A program made the position numbers and the translations under genes. Below the pieces are notes generated by a model, which did not search any database, was not told where the DNA came from, and worked only from the letters and a program-made list of their open reading frames with translations. Source: a virus. From it: a stretch of 49,572 nucleotides of DNA. Shown piece by piece: positions 1 to 7,666 of this stretch (position 1 is the first letter of the stretch; every line of letters begins with the position of its first letter). The stretch is from positions 1 through 49,572 of the IMG/VR virus record IMGVR_UViG_3300038435_000063, one strand, 5' to 3'.

Positions 1-181
1 CGAAGTCCACCAGCGTGGTGGCTCCCACATCGAAAGCAAAGCCGTGTCTCCGGAAAAAACCGGCGCAGCCGCCGGGCTGGCCGTGCGACTCGAAAACGAT
101 GGTCTGCAAGCCCCGGGCTTGCAAACGGGCGGCGGTCGCCATGCCGGCAATCCCGGCTCCGATCACGGCCACATCGTACAT
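1..181 (-). CDS. FAD/NAD(P)-dependent oxidoreductase, N-terminal fragment (phytoene-desaturase-like)
   Basis: The open frame runs from the ATG at 181 off the left edge, leaving 60 residues. It opens with a Rossmann dinucleotide-binding motif (VIGAGIAGMATAARL) after MYDVA, followed by the ESHGQPGG segment and GFAFDVGATTL. This order is typical of the FAD-binding start of carotenoid desaturase/isomerase (CrtI/CrtD-type) proteins and related amine oxidases. The substrate cannot be told from this fragment. It is host chromosome, outside the prophage, and is read leftwards away from it. Confidence 0.7.
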   Translation of the reverse strand, partial: MYDVAVIGAGIAGMATAARLQARGLQTIVFESHGQPGGCAGFFRRHGFAFDVGATTLVDF

Positions 182-364
182 GGCACTGTTCTCCGAGCGG
201 CAAGGGCGAGCGGGCCTGCGGTGTTGGCGAAGCAACCGCAGCCCACCGGCATCGGATAACAGTCTGCCAGGTTTGAGCAGCGCGGCAATGGCCCTTCAGT
301 AAATCCAACAAGCCGCCCCGGGAAGACCCGACGGCTCGCTGTTGCGGGCGACGCCTCGTTCTTT

Positions 365-457
365 AGTGCCGGTGCGAAAAGGGGACGGGACTCGTTGCCG
401 GAACGGCCCGTAGGGTGCTTCGCACAACGAGTCCCGTCCCCTTTTCGCACCGGCACT
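365..457. repeat. Perfect 33-bp inverted repeat with 27-bp loop (REP/MITE-like)
   Basis: Arms 365–397 and 425–457 are exact reverse complements and carry the core AAAAGGGGACGGGACTC. Short palindromic elements with a GGGGACGGGACTC core are, to my knowledge, dispersed in planctomycete genomes and may be mobilised by REP-associated transposases. No transposase is next to this copy. It lies between the oxidoreductase start and the 3' end of the lipoprotein gene and could also act as a terminator for the latter. Confidence 0.8.
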
Positions 458-469
458 TAGCCAACGGGG

Positions 470-913
470 CTACTTCTTTTCCACCGTGATCTTGAGATTG
501 TTCGTGGCCGTGGCGCCCTTGGCGGGGATGCCGCTCACGCCGACGGTGAAATCGCCCAGGGCGGCATCCTCCGCGACCTTGATCGTCAGCTTCGTTTCTT
601 CCTCGCCGTGCTTGATGGCGGCGGCGCCAGGCTCGATGGTCACGCCCTTCGGCATGTTGTCGAACTTCAGGGCCACGTCCTGGTTGAAGTTCTTGCCGCG
701 CTTGATGCCGACCGAGACGATTTTCGTCTCACCCTGCTTGATGGTCGTGGACAGGTTGGGCATGTCGAGCCGGAAGGTGTCATCGGTCTGGCCGACCACC
801 GGCTTGCGGTCGCTGCCGGGGCTGGTGGCGCCGGGACCACCGGGCTTGCCGTTCTCGCAACCAGTGAGGACCACCAACGCACTCATGGAAACCAGAGTCA
901 GCAATCGTTTCAT
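470..913 (-). CDS. Putative lipoprotein, Ig-like/beta-sandwich
   Basis: 147 residues. It begins with a lipoprotein signal peptide: basic MKR, hydrophobic stretch and lipobox LTGC with Cys19. A proline/glycine-rich linker follows, then a domain of alternating beta-type sequence (LSTTIKQGETKIVSVGIKRG ... GVSGIPAKG) that looks like an Ig-like or DUF11-type fold. The start at 913 is chosen because an AAAGGAA ribosome site lies just upstream and the signal peptide begins there; an upstream in-frame extension to 1102 lacks support. The function is unknown; it is probably anchored to the envelope. Host gene. Confidence 0.75.
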   Translation of the reverse strand: MKRLLTLVSMSALVVLTGCENGKPGGPGATSPGSDRKPVVGQTDDTFRLDMPNLSTTIKQGETKIVSVGIKRGKNFNQDVALKFDNMPKGVTIEPGAAAIKHGEEETKLTIKVAEDAALGDFTVGVSGIPAKGATATNNLKITVEKK

Positions 914-1390
914 GGCTGAGTTCCTTTCGCGAATCCCAGGATGACGAAACCCACGGCTCGACGCTTTCGCGAAGAGTCCTCCGGAAACAAAGCAACCGCT
1001 GTGCCAGAAATGGCTGCGGGCGGGAGTTGGCGCGGATCGAAGCGAGCAGTGCGGGCAATTCGGCCGACGGCAGGCCGGTGCGCTGGCTGAGGTACGCTGC
1101 AATTTTCCCGAGCAGAGCAGCGCGGTTCATAGGAATCGGCCGACGACTGCTCAAGCAGTGCGGCGGCCGGCGGACGATGCGACGGTCTGCCGGCCGCCGC
1201 GCGGCCGGCTTGGGAAGCTCGCGACTAGGCCCCGGTCAATTCGTCGCCGTCCAAAAATCGCCTTGCGGTCGCGCCGACGCCGGTTACAATCATCTTCAAC
1301 GGGTCACGTTCGCATGTCTGCAAATACCGGGCTTCCTGACAGCCCTTTTCCGCCGTAACTACCAAGAAAATTGACCGGGCAGGATAGATA
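914..1390. other. Host region up to the left prophage end, no firm gene
   Basis: About 480 bases. A minus-strand frame from 1154 or 1130 (starting MNRAALLGKIAAYLSQRTG) looks mildly protein-like for about 35 residues but then runs into the lipoprotein gene in another frame. I do not call it. A plus-strand promoter-like sequence lies at 1263–1290 and TTGACC occurs at 1371–1376. In the uninterrupted chromosome this region would continue into the GCTTGCAGGG sequence beyond 47121. Confidence 0.5.
1263..1290 (+). promoter_or_regulatory. Candidate host promoter pointing into the prophage
   Basis: TTGCGG (1263–1268) and TACAAT (1285–1290) are separated by 16 bases, a plausible sigma70-type pair. It would transcribe across the presumed attachment core. 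In the unintegrated chromosome it would lead towards the ribosome site and short reading frame now at 47144–47190. Confidence 0.35.
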
Positions 1391-1397
1391 CCCGATC
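1391..1397. other. attL: Candidate attL core (CCCGATC)
   Basis: CCCGATC is shared with 47115–47121, just after the large serine integrase gene. Serine integrases use short cores, so a 7-base match is compatible but weak. Rejoining the phage sides gives a site with GTCAA and TTGAC arms placed symmetrically, as expected of attP. Phage-type content (twin terminators, HNH gene) begins directly to the right. Confidence 0.4.
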
Positions 1398-1424
1398 ATT
1401 CTTGACCGAATGACATTCGCAATT

Positions 1425-1460
1425 CAGGCCAGTTCGGGGCAACCCGCTGGCTTGTTTTGT
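1425..1460 (+). terminator. Rho-independent terminator 1 at left prophage end
   Basis: CAGGCCAG (1425–1432) pairs with CTGGCTTG (1447–1454), with one G·T pair, followed by TTTTGTTT. It shares its stem and loop with the terminator at 1542–1581. Both point rightwards and would stop host transcription entering the prophage. Confidence 0.6.
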
Positions 1461-1541
1461 TTCCCGGCAGGAAAGTGACCTCGCTGGGAAACTCATCATC
1501 CTTGCCCGTGGACATAGATAACCCGTTACTAGCATCGTGAA

Positions 1542-1581
1542 ACAGGCCAGTTCGGGGCAACCCGGCTGGCCTGTTTTGTTT
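1542..1581 (+). terminator. Rho-independent terminator 2 at left prophage end
   Basis: ACAGGCCAG (1542–1550) pairs perfectly with CTGGCCTGT (1566–1574), followed by TTTTGTTT. No gene lies between it and the similar hairpin at 1425, so the pair looks like an insulator rather than the end of a local gene. Confidence 0.7.
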
Positions 1582-1595
1582 CCTGATCGGGCTGG

Positions 1596-1606
1596 ATAAA
1601 TAGGAC
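1596..1606 (+). promoter_or_regulatory. Start-proximal ATAAATA motif of the HNH gene
   Basis: ATAAATA at 1596–1602 is followed by GGAC and the ATG at 1607. It belongs to the recurrent (C/A)TA(A/G/C)ATA–N4–9–start motif of this phage. GGAC could also serve as a weak ribosome site. Confidence 0.45.
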
Positions 1607-1940
1607 ATGAACCGGCAACAGCAAAGGAAACACCTCAAGAACAAACTTTGGCAACGCAGTCCGGGGAAATGCCACTGGTGCGACAAGTCGCTGACCTTCC
1701 CAGAGGCAACGCTTGACCACGAACCAGCACTGGCGGAAGGCGGAAGATTTTAGCTTAGCCGTCATCGCTTGCCTGGAATGCAACCAGCGCCGGGGAAGAG
1801 AAACCGCCGCCCGGCTCCTTCTTGCCGGCAAGGATGCGCGAGAAAAAAGCCCGTCCGGAATCAAGGGAGGTGGCATTTTCGTTCCCGGCTCAACTTGGAC
1901 GATCCTGAACACGGACAGCCCTTGGCGCTTTACCGCCTGA
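1607..1940 (+). pseudogene. HNH endonuclease split by a +1 frameshift at a TTT-TAG-C site
   Basis: The first frame (1607–1753, 48 residues) has the zinc knuckle CHWC (C22, C25) and the HNH start LDHEPALAEGG, then stops at TAG (1751–1753). The second half, IACLECNQRRG, lies in the +1 frame to 1940. Joined, they give a normal HNH domain of the McrA type (CxxC ... DH ... CxxCNxxRG). The junction is AGA TTT TAG C: a phenylalanyl-tRNA on TTT could re-pair with TTT one base forward and read AGC, giving GGRFSLAVIACLEC. It may be a programmed +1 shift like that of prfB, a one-base insertion mutation, or a sequencing error. The AT-rich motif ATAAATA-GGAC precedes the ATG. Confidence 0.6.
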
Positions 1941-2130
1941 CCCAATTCCCGTTTCCCCGATCCCGACGCCACGTGCGCAAAGCCAGACGCCTTTCCGGGG
2001 CTTCCAGCCCGCCAGCCCAATCCCGAAAATCCACCGATTTAGCTTGAATGGCATGGCATTTCGAGCGAAGCTCCTTCGACGACCCATCCAAGTGTTTGGA
2101 TGGGTGGATGCGAGTTCCAGGAGGTTCGCC

Positions 2131-2781
2131 ATGCAAGTTACCTGTTCCTGCGGTTTCGTGGGCAATGCCCCCTCTGCCCTGGCTGGCAAGCATGTCCGCT
2201 GCCGCCGCTGCGGTGCCAGCCTGACCGTTCCTTTTCCGCCCAACGATTTCGCCGATCTTGAACTACCCAAGACCAAAGTTCACCCACGGACCCGCAAAAT
2301 CCGCCGGCTGAAAGTCGCCTTCGCCCTGATCGTCCTTTCCGGGCTGGCGGTTGCCGGGCTGCTGCTCTACCCGGCAGTTCGGTCAGTGGTCGCACCGAAC
2401 GACGAGGATGTCGTGACTCGCCACATCAAAAGCAAACTTGGGGAACCCGGTTCGTTCCAGCTGGTCCAAGCCTACCCGCCGCAAGCAGTCACCATTCAGG
2501 ATTACAGCGAATGGCGGGAACACTTCGTTGCGCTCAGAATCGCCCCGGAAGTCCGCGACATCCCGCCCGGACCCGCAACCGTGGTCCGCATGACCTACCG
2601 GGCCAAGAACCCCATCGGAGCCATGATCGTTTGGGACGGCGCGTACATCGTCCGGGGTGACAAGGTCATTGCTGACATGTCCTGGAAGAATTGGACCGGG
2701 GAAACCCAGGACATCCGGCAGTTCTTGGCCAACCAGAAAAGGACCGTTGACGACATCCTTTCCGTCACGAAAAGGAGGTGA
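2131..2781 (+). CDS. Zinc-ribbon protein with one transmembrane segment
   Basis: 216 residues. The start at 2131 is set by a strong AGGAGGT ribosome site; the in-frame extension to 2044 has none. The N-terminus is a zinc ribbon (CSCG ... CRRCG), a basic stretch follows, then one membrane helix (FALIVLSGLAVAGLLLYPAV, about residues 68–87) and a soluble C-terminal domain of about 125 residues. The latter contains VRMTYRAKN and AYIVRGDKVIAD and resembles small host proteins that mimic FMN-binding or DUF-type stress folds, but I do not recognise it. It probably sits in the inner membrane. It is followed after three bases by the next gene, with the ribosome site overlapping its stop, so the two are co-translated. 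Such zinc-ribbon/membrane proteins are typical of planctomycete genomes. Confidence 0.7.
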   Translation: MQVTCSCGFVGNAPSALAGKHVRCRRCGASLTVPFPPNDFADLELPKTKVHPRTRKIRRLKVAFALIVLSGLAVAGLLLYPAVRSVVAPNDEDVVTRHIKSKLGEPGSFQLVQAYPPQAVTIQDYSEWREHFVALRIAPEVRDIPPGPATVVRMTYRAKNPIGAMIVWDGAYIVRGDKVIADMSWKNWTGETQDIRQFLANQKRTVDDILSVTKRR

Positions 2782-2784
2782 ACC

Positions 2785-3375
2785 ATGTTGACGAAATGCC
2801 CGCACTGCCGCCGCTATGACGATGCCCCGATCCTCTGGATGGGCAGAACGACCAGATGTACCCATTGCTGGAAGCAGATGGCTTGCCTGCCTGCGTTCCG
2901 CTTCGGGAATCGGTTCTGGTCCTTCCTTTACGAAAACCTGCGCCCGCTGTTCGTCCTGTTGCTGTTCCTGCCCGGCTCGGCAATGGCCATTACTTGGGGC
3001 GAATGGCAGCTGTCCGAAGCAGTCGGCGACATCGGTTTCAGCCAGACCAGCAATTCGGTCAGCATCCTGCTCGCACCCGGCGACTACAGCGATAACCGAT
3101 CCATTACCCTGACCACGACGGTTGCAATGGATGCCGGGGAAACGGAAAATTTCGTTGCCACTTTCGGGCATCTGCTGGATGGGGCCAGTGATGTGTTCCG
3201 GCTCAGGTTGACGCCCGGCAGTTTCGTCCATGACTTTGCGGCTGGTGACGATGCCAGCCAGTTCACCGCCCCCACGACCCGCACCTATTCGGTTTCGCTG
3301 ACCTACGAGATAGGCGGGGGGAACTGGTCGCAATCTTCAACCCCAACGACCTTGGCCTACGGGGGGCAGCCCTGA
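2785..3375 (+). CDS. Zinc-ribbon, membrane-anchored protein with exported beta domain
   Basis: 196 residues. The N-terminus carries two CxxC pairs (CPHC, CTHC), then a hydrophobic segment (FVLLLFLPGSAMA, about residues 55–68) that could be a membrane anchor or an internal signal. The rest is a threonine/serine-rich beta-type domain (SITLTTTVAMDAGETENF). The start has an AGGAGG site that overlaps the stop of the preceding gene. The pair forms an accessory unit closed by the terminator at 3395. Its function is unknown; expression at the cell envelope during lysogeny is a guess from the topology. Confidence 0.65.
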   Translation: MLTKCPHCRRYDDAPILWMGRTTRCTHCWKQMACLPAFRFGNRFWSFLYENLRPLFVLLLFLPGSAMAITWGEWQLSEAVGDIGFSQTSNSVSILLAPGDYSDNRSITLTTTVAMDAGETENFVATFGHLLDGASDVFRLRLTPGSFVHDFAAGDDASQFTAPTTRTYSVSLTYEIGGGNWSQSSTPTTLAYGGQP

Positions 3376-3394
3376 CGATCCCAGGCTCGAAAGG

Positions 3395-3426
3395 AAAAGG
3401 CCAGTGGCAAAAACCACTGGCCTTTT
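3395..3426. terminator. Bidirectional terminator between convergent genes
   Basis: AAAAGGCCAGTGG (3395–3407) pairs with CCACTGGCCTTTTT around a CAAAAA loop. The A tract on one side and T tract on the other let it serve both the gene ending at 3375 and the minus-strand gene ending at 3442. Confidence 0.85.
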
Positions 3427-3441
3427 TCGTCTGATAGGACT

Positions 3442-3834
3442 TCAATCCATCTTTTCCACCCGTGCCAGTTCCGCCCTGAGCCAGTTCATGGCCTGTCCGT
3501 GTCCGTCGCCAGTTACGATGTCGTCCACTAGCGACCGCAACTCGTAGCGCCGCTCAAAAGCCCCGTCATCCGTGAAATCCATTTCCGGGAACGCTTTTGA
3601 CGGTCTTCCGTTCGCTGCCGCCTTGGGCTTTTCGCTCGCCTTTTTGCCGCCGCCGAAAAGTTCCTTCGTCGCTGTGCTTTTGTAATTGCCGTAGATGGAC
3701 CCTTCCAATTCAACCGAGAACTTTTCCTTGAGGTGCGCCTTGATCGCATCGTTTTCGGCATCCTTCCCTAGCGCCTTCAAGGTCTGCCGCATCGCTTCCA
3801 TCTTGCTGATGCCCTTTTCCTTCGCTTTCGCCAT
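3442..3834 (-). CDS. Small basic planctomycete-type protein (SKMEAMRQ family)
   Basis: 130 residues. The first 65 residues (GISKMEAMRQTLKALGKDAENDAIKAHLKEKFSVEL) resemble a winged-helix-like module that I recall as widespread in planctomycete genomes in proteins of unknown function. A lysine/alanine-rich linker and an acidic alpha-helical C-terminus (RYELRSLVDDIV) follow. A GGAGG ribosome site precedes the ATG. A DNA-binding or regulatory role is plausible from the module but is not shown. Confidence 0.6.
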   Translation of the reverse strand: MAKAKEKGISKMEAMRQTLKALGKDAENDAIKAHLKEKFSVELEGSIYGNYKSTATKELFGGGKKASEKPKAAANGRPSKAFPEMDFTDDGAFERRYELRSLVDDIVTGDGHGQAMNWLRAELARVEKMD

Positions 3835-3887
3835 GATGAACCTCCAAGGATATAGAATTTAGAACCCTAGAAACACGTTACGAATCA

Positions 3888-4085
3888 TCACCTCCGCCCG
3901 CAACCACAATTTGGCTTTGGTTCGGTGAATTCTAGCCCTTGCTTCTTGGCCATCAGCTGTCGCCAAGTCCAACCAGCGAAGTTCTCTTGCCGGCAGAAAT
4001 ACCGATCCTGGCTGTTCACTTCCTCCCGCCACTGCTCGCACCAGCCATTCTCCAGGCACTGACAAATATGCTTCTCGTCGCTCAT
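3888..4085 (-). CDS. Small cysteine-rich protein
   Basis: 65 residues with three cysteine clusters: CQC–x5–C near residues 8–16, C31 and CGC near the C-terminus. The layout suggests a metal-binding knuckle. It resembles the divergently transcribed gene at 4095, which has CDCEQPGYC and CQC, so the two may be paralogues. It shares the palindromic promoter region 4083–4097 with that gene and has no ribosome site before the ATG, so it may be read from a leaderless mRNA. Confidence 0.5.
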   Translation of the reverse strand: MSDEKHICQCLENGWCEQWREEVNSQDRYFCRQENFAGWTWRQLMAKKQGLEFTEPKPNCGCGRR

Positions 4086-4097
4086 ACTATAGGTATG
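4083..4097. promoter_or_regulatory. Palindromic divergent promoter/start region
   Basis: CATACTATAGGTATG is nearly its own reverse complement. On the plus strand CATACT lies 6 bases before the ATG at 4095. On the minus strand CATACC lies 6 bases before the ATG at 4085. Two -10-like boxes and two start codons thus share 15 bases. Confidence 0.4.
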
Positions 4098-4349
4098 TCA
4101 CTTCAAGATGAATTCCCACCTTGCGATTGCGAGCAGCCCGGCTATTGCGAACACTTCAAGTTAAATCTGATCGGCAGACTTTGGGAACTCGCCAAACTGG
4201 ACAACGAACTTGGCGCACAGTATCGCCGACTCTGGACCCTGAAGGCTGGTGCCGGAACCGTGGTCAAGCCACGCCCGCCCAAAGGCTGTCAGTGCGGGCA
4301 GGCCAAGCAAGTCGGTAAGTCCGTCGAAATAGCTTACCGGCTCACCTAG
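4095..4349 (+). CDS. Small cysteine-rich protein, similar to divergent neighbour
   Basis: 84 residues with CDCEQPGYCEHF near the start and CQCGQ near the end, the same cysteine pattern as the gene on the other strand at 3888–4085. The start at 4095 is favoured by the CATACT box and by the cysteine-rich segment beginning there; the longer frame from 3939 overlaps the other gene. Its stop shares four bases (CTAG) with the stop of the convergent HNH gene. Confidence 0.5.
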   Translation: MSLQDEFPPCDCEQPGYCEHFKLNLIGRLWELAKLDNELGAQYRRLWTLKAGAGTVVKPRPPKGCQCGQAKQVGKSVEIAYRLT

Positions 4350-5041
4350 CCCGCCTTGTAGTTCCATTCGCGGATGTTACACCTCGCAAAAAGGCTTGCG
4401 TCCAGCAACCCACGGTGAACCAGCCGATGGCAGTTCGAGCAAAGCAAAGTGCATTTGCGGGCTTCGTCCTGGACCACATCAAGCGGCATCAGCCCTTGCC
4501 CGATCCTAAACTTTTTATCTTCTAAATGATGGAAGTCCAACATCGCGCCGACATATGGCAATTTCCAACCACAATTAGGGTTCAAGCAGCCCACCGCTTC
4601 CTTGTACTGTGTCGCTCCTCTTGCTCTTACTCGCGCTCTCACCATCTCTCTGTACTCGCGCTCCGCATATCGCTCATTATGCCGCGCTCTGTCTTTGGCT
4701 TTGCAATCCTCAGTAGCTTTATATGCCCGATTCATCTCCTTGAATTCCGCAGAAGCTAAATACGCTTGTCGCTTTTCAGAGGCTTGAAATGCTCTCATGT
4801 ACTCCTGCCTCTTGGGAGTTGCGTTCCACGCCTTTTGCTTAGCCCTATACTCAGCTGTCTGGCGTTGCGCCTTTTCTGAGTCTTTATTCGCGTGCCGCCA
4901 GGCTTTATGTTCGGCTTTGTGTTCGTCTCGATACTGCTGTTCTTTGGCTTTTCCTTTTGCTGATTCCCTGTACCGTTTTTTTGCCGCCTTTTGGCTTGCC
5001 TGTTTTCGGGCAAGCCGTTCTTCATCATTTGTATTATCCAT
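4346..5041 (-). CDS. HNH endonuclease with long basic coiled N-terminus
   Basis: 231 residues. The first 150 residues are a charged, helical region rich in lysine, arginine, glutamate and alanine with repeated KxxxRxxxxAxR patterns, likely for DNA contact. The C-terminus is an HNH module: CLNPNC, MLDFHHLEDKKF, then LLCSNCHRLVHRG. This is a free-standing homing-endonuclease type. The start at 5041 is chosen because TATAAT (5049–5054) lies seven bases upstream, which would make it a leaderless start. In-frame ATGs at 5050 and 5065 overlap or precede that box. The stop overlaps the convergent gene by four bases. Confidence 0.75.
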   Translation of the reverse strand: MDNTNDEERLARKQASQKAAKKRYRESAKGKAKEQQYRDEHKAEHKAWRHANKDSEKAQRQTAEYRAKQKAWNATPKRQEYMRAFQASEKRQAYLASAEFKEMNRAYKATEDCKAKDRARHNERYAEREYREMVRARVRARGATQYKEAVGCLNPNCGWKLPYVGAMLDFHHLEDKKFRIGQGLMPLDVVQDEARKCTLLCSNCHRLVHRGLLDASLFARCNIREWNYKAG

Positions 5042-5095
5042 AGCAAACATTATACCAAATGCCATTATGGTAATGGAAGATTACCTTACCTAAAA

Positions 5096-5106
5096 CTAGA
5101 TAGGAC
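5096..5106 (+). promoter_or_regulatory. CTAGATA start-proximal motif
   Basis: CTAGATA (5096–5102) plus GGAC directly precedes the ATG at 5107. The same arrangement recurs before most lone structural genes of this prophage. Confidence 0.5.
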
Positions 5107-6603
5107 ATGAGCTTTGAAATGAGTTATGCGGGGATACCCTTTGTGGTGGATAATGAAATCTCAAGACACCTCCAACGAGATGGCATGTCGGATCGGCGGG
5201 AATTGCGCGATGCCGATGCCAAAGACGACGTCCTGCAACATCTGGTTAGGGGCTGTCAGGCTCTGGAAGATACCCGGATCATTACGCCTTACCCCACCGC
5301 TCGCGGACCATCCTACATCGCTCAGCCTTATCACCATATTGCCCGCCCCAAACTGAAACCCGGCATGTTCTACTATCCCACTGGTGCGTCGAGGTGGGCT
5401 GAATATCATGGGCTAGTTACCAGTGCGCAACTTGCTGGCATGAAGGCTGCCGCCTTTCCCGGCGGCATTCCTACCCGCAACTGGTTCAAGATGGCGCAAG
5501 GCGGGAACGTCATTCAAACGCCGATGATCTTTCTTTCCGCCCGCCCCGTGGCTTCCTTTGCCGGCAATCCCGGTCTGTTCTTGGTTACGCTTGTGGATGA
5601 AAGGTACTTTTTCCAGTACGCCCCGATGCCCGTTCCGAACATCAACCCGGATACCACTTGGGAAAGCCTGATGACGGATTGTTCGGGAGCCTTGCAAATT
5701 TCTCTGCAACTGGACACGATTTCCACGAACTACCCGGAGCCGGAAATAGACTCAGACCTCAATCTCCAGTACGAAAACGCTGCCATCCTGCTGGACGCTT
5801 GCGCCTATAACACGGGAACAACCATCGTCCGGCGGTTTGATGGCACCTACAAAGCGATGCTGCACGCGAACAGCATTGCCCAAAGCCAAGCGAACAAAGC
5901 GGACATCACGGCTTGGCTGGCTGGCGGCAATGCCTTTGACGCAACCACGGTAAACGCCATCTTGCCCGGTGCCGTTACCGTCGCTTACCCGGCATTCCGG
6001 ACAGACGAGTTTGCCTATGTCCGGGCGAACTCAGCCATGATTCCGCAACCCAGGACCACGGGCGATTACTACAGCTATACCGTGCAACTGGATGAACTCG
6101 GCTTGGGGCTGCAAGGGATCGGCGGCTATACGAAAACCTTTATCAACACGTGCAAGGCGGTTTTCGCTGGTGAAGATTTGCCGGTCAACCTCGATATACT
6201 GGAAGCCCTGTCGTTTCAGATTGCGCTTGATTACTACGCGAGTACCTCGTCTGGTTTCGATCAAACGGTGCCGGGGGTATTTGAATGGATTCCGGAAGGG
6301 CTGCACGACATCCTAGCCTACTGGCAAGGAGATCGGGTTTACACTCGGATTCAAGGCAAGCCTTACAATTTCGGAGTGGAATACCTTCAACATCGCGCAC
6401 CAGTGGGCATGATCCCGGACAAGCCACCGGAGGTTTGTACCAAGGTGATTACCGATGTGTCTTGCGTGGATGGGTTCCTTTACACGGCGTACCAGTATTT
6501 CAAGATTCCGATAACCACGGGGGCTTACTTGACCGACCTTCCTTGCTCATCAATGTCCAGCAGTTCTAGTTTTACGATCCCAGATATCTTTAGCGAGGAA
6601 TAA
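5107..6603 (+). CDS. Phage structural protein of unknown class
   Basis: 498 residues, no signal peptide or membrane segment. The N-terminus MSFEMSYAGIPFVVD is weakly like the start of the gene at 10299 (SVLTYNGISLD), and both are about 500–550 residues, so they may be related virion proteins such as baseplate or tail-tip components. The C-terminus is CSSMSSSSSFTIPDIF, a short version of the poly-serine tracts seen in three other virion genes. It lies among tail genes but on the opposite strand. The next gene starts one base inside its stop (TAATG), so they are translationally coupled. No enzyme motif was seen. Confidence 0.6.
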   Translation: MSFEMSYAGIPFVVDNEISRHLQRDGMSDRRELRDADAKDDVLQHLVRGCQALEDTRIITPYPTARGPSYIAQPYHHIARPKLKPGMFYYPTGASRWAEYHGLVTSAQLAGMKAAAFPGGIPTRNWFKMAQGGNVIQTPMIFLSARPVASFAGNPGLFLVTLVDERYFFQYAPMPVPNINPDTTWESLMTDCSGALQISLQLDTISTNYPEPEIDSDLNLQYENAAILLDACAYNTGTTIVRRFDGTYKAMLHANSIAQSQANKADITAWLAGGNAFDATTVNAILPGAVTVAYPAFRTDEFAYVRANSAMIPQPRTTGDYYSYTVQLDELGLGLQGIGGYTKTFINTCKAVFAGEDLPVNLDILEALSFQIALDYYASTSSGFDQTVPGVFEWIPEGLHDILAYWQGDRVYTRIQGKPYNFGVEYLQHRAPVGMIPDKPPEVCTKVITDVSCVDGFLYTAYQYFKIPITTGAYLTDLPCSSMSSSSSFTIPDIFSEE

Positions 6604-7082
6604 TGCTTTACGACTACACTCCCGGCTTTTGCTGTTGCGGCAGCAGTTCAAGTTCATCCAGCCTGACGAATTGCGTAAACATGCCTTTCGATCCCTTGCT
6701 GGCCACGGTCACGGTTGCAACCGGCTTCTTTGCTACATGGGCAGGAGCTTCGGCAGTGCTGAATTTTCACGGGCTATACAACGGGACTTGCCCGGAATGG
6801 CGGGGGGCATCGGCAGTCTTCGGCAACCAAAGGATGGTCTGGTGCGCCCGTTGTTCGTCGGCAGACTGCGGACCATTTCCAGGCGACCTAGGCACGATGA
6901 ACGCTAACTGGATGATTCAATTCGTCGCGGGTAATCCCAATCCACCGCTCGATTGCGTGGTCACTGTGGACAATATCCAGATTGGCAGTGATAGCCAAGC
7001 CTTGCCCTTTCCGCCCGTCTTCTTGGAGTTCGACGCCAGCCTCAACCCGTTCAACCGGCTGGAATCGGTGATTACGAGCTAG
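6603..7082 (+). CDS. Cysteine- and serine-tract virion-associated protein
   Basis: 159 residues, coupled to the upstream gene by a TAATG overlap. The N-terminus has CCCG followed by a run of seven serines, then a hydrophobic/beta-type domain with more cysteines (CPEW, CARCSSADC). The serine run matches the linkers in the genes at 5107, 8027 and 16740. A minor structural or host-contact role is likely from position. Its 3' end overlaps the convergent gene by 11 bases. Confidence 0.5.
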   Translation: MLYDYTPGFCCCGSSSSSSSLTNCVNMPFDPLLATVTVATGFFATWAGASAVLNFHGLYNGTCPEWRGASAVFGNQRMVWCARCSSADCGPFPGDLGTMNANWMIQFVAGNPNPPLDCVVTVDNIQIGSDSQALPFPPVFLEFDASLNPFNRLESVITS

Positions 7083-7584
7083 GATCGTCAATGGTCTGCC
7101 TGTACTTCACCTCCCAAGAAGTGGTCACATAACCCCATCCTGGATTGCGAATCTCTTGAGGCTCGCTTACCGACAGCAACCGCATCGGCTCTTGCAGCAA
7201 GTCCTCGTCATCGGCATTGACCAGAAAGGCCATCTGCAAGGTCTGGTAAATCTTCTGCAATTTAGCATTGAGGCCAAGCGTTGCATCGGTCAGGAAACTA
7301 TTGTCTTGCGGGGGCTGATCCAAGGCGAGCCGGACATAGGCGGCAATGGCCACGGTCCCGATGAAAGAGAAATTGTAGTTGCCGCCGCCTTCCACCTCAC
7401 CTTGATCGATTGTGGCAGCGCCCTGGCTGATGACACAAAGGGAATCGGATGCTGGAAATACCAAGGCTCCGGGATTGGGCTTGATTGACAGAAAGCAAGT
7501 GTTCGGCAGATAGATGCCTTCGTTTACTAGGCTGTCCCGGACGGCTTCCATGATTGCGGAGATGTCGGTTTTGATGTTGGCCAT
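7072..7584 (-). CDS. Head–tail or tail-completion-like protein
   Basis: 170 residues. The sequence begins MANIKTDISAIMEAVRDSLV and continues with alternating beta strands and a central glycine-rich turn (EVEGGGNYNFSF), then WGYVTTSWEVKYRQ near the end. This layout is like small tail-terminator or minor tail proteins, but I cannot name the family. There is no ribosome site; CTAGATA (7594–7600) lies nine bases before the ATG. Confidence 0.5.
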   Translation of the reverse strand: MANIKTDISAIMEAVRDSLVNEGIYLPNTCFLSIKPNPGALVFPASDSLCVISQGAATIDQGEVEGGGNYNFSFIGTVAIAAYVRLALDQPPQDNSFLTDATLGLNAKLQKIYQTLQMAFLVNADDEDLLQEPMRLLSVSEPQEIRNPGWGYVTTSWEVKYRQTIDDPSS

Positions 7585-7666
7585 AGATAGCAGTATCTAG
7601 GCCAGCTGTTCCTCATTATCCGGCTCAAATGCTATTTCACAGCGCGCAAATCCACTAGGATCAAGG

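Noticed and set aside
780-1154. Minus-strand frame of 124 residues overlapping the lipoprotein gene
   Set aside because: It overlaps the better-supported lipoprotein gene in another frame and becomes Arg/Gln-rich, as expected of a shadow frame.
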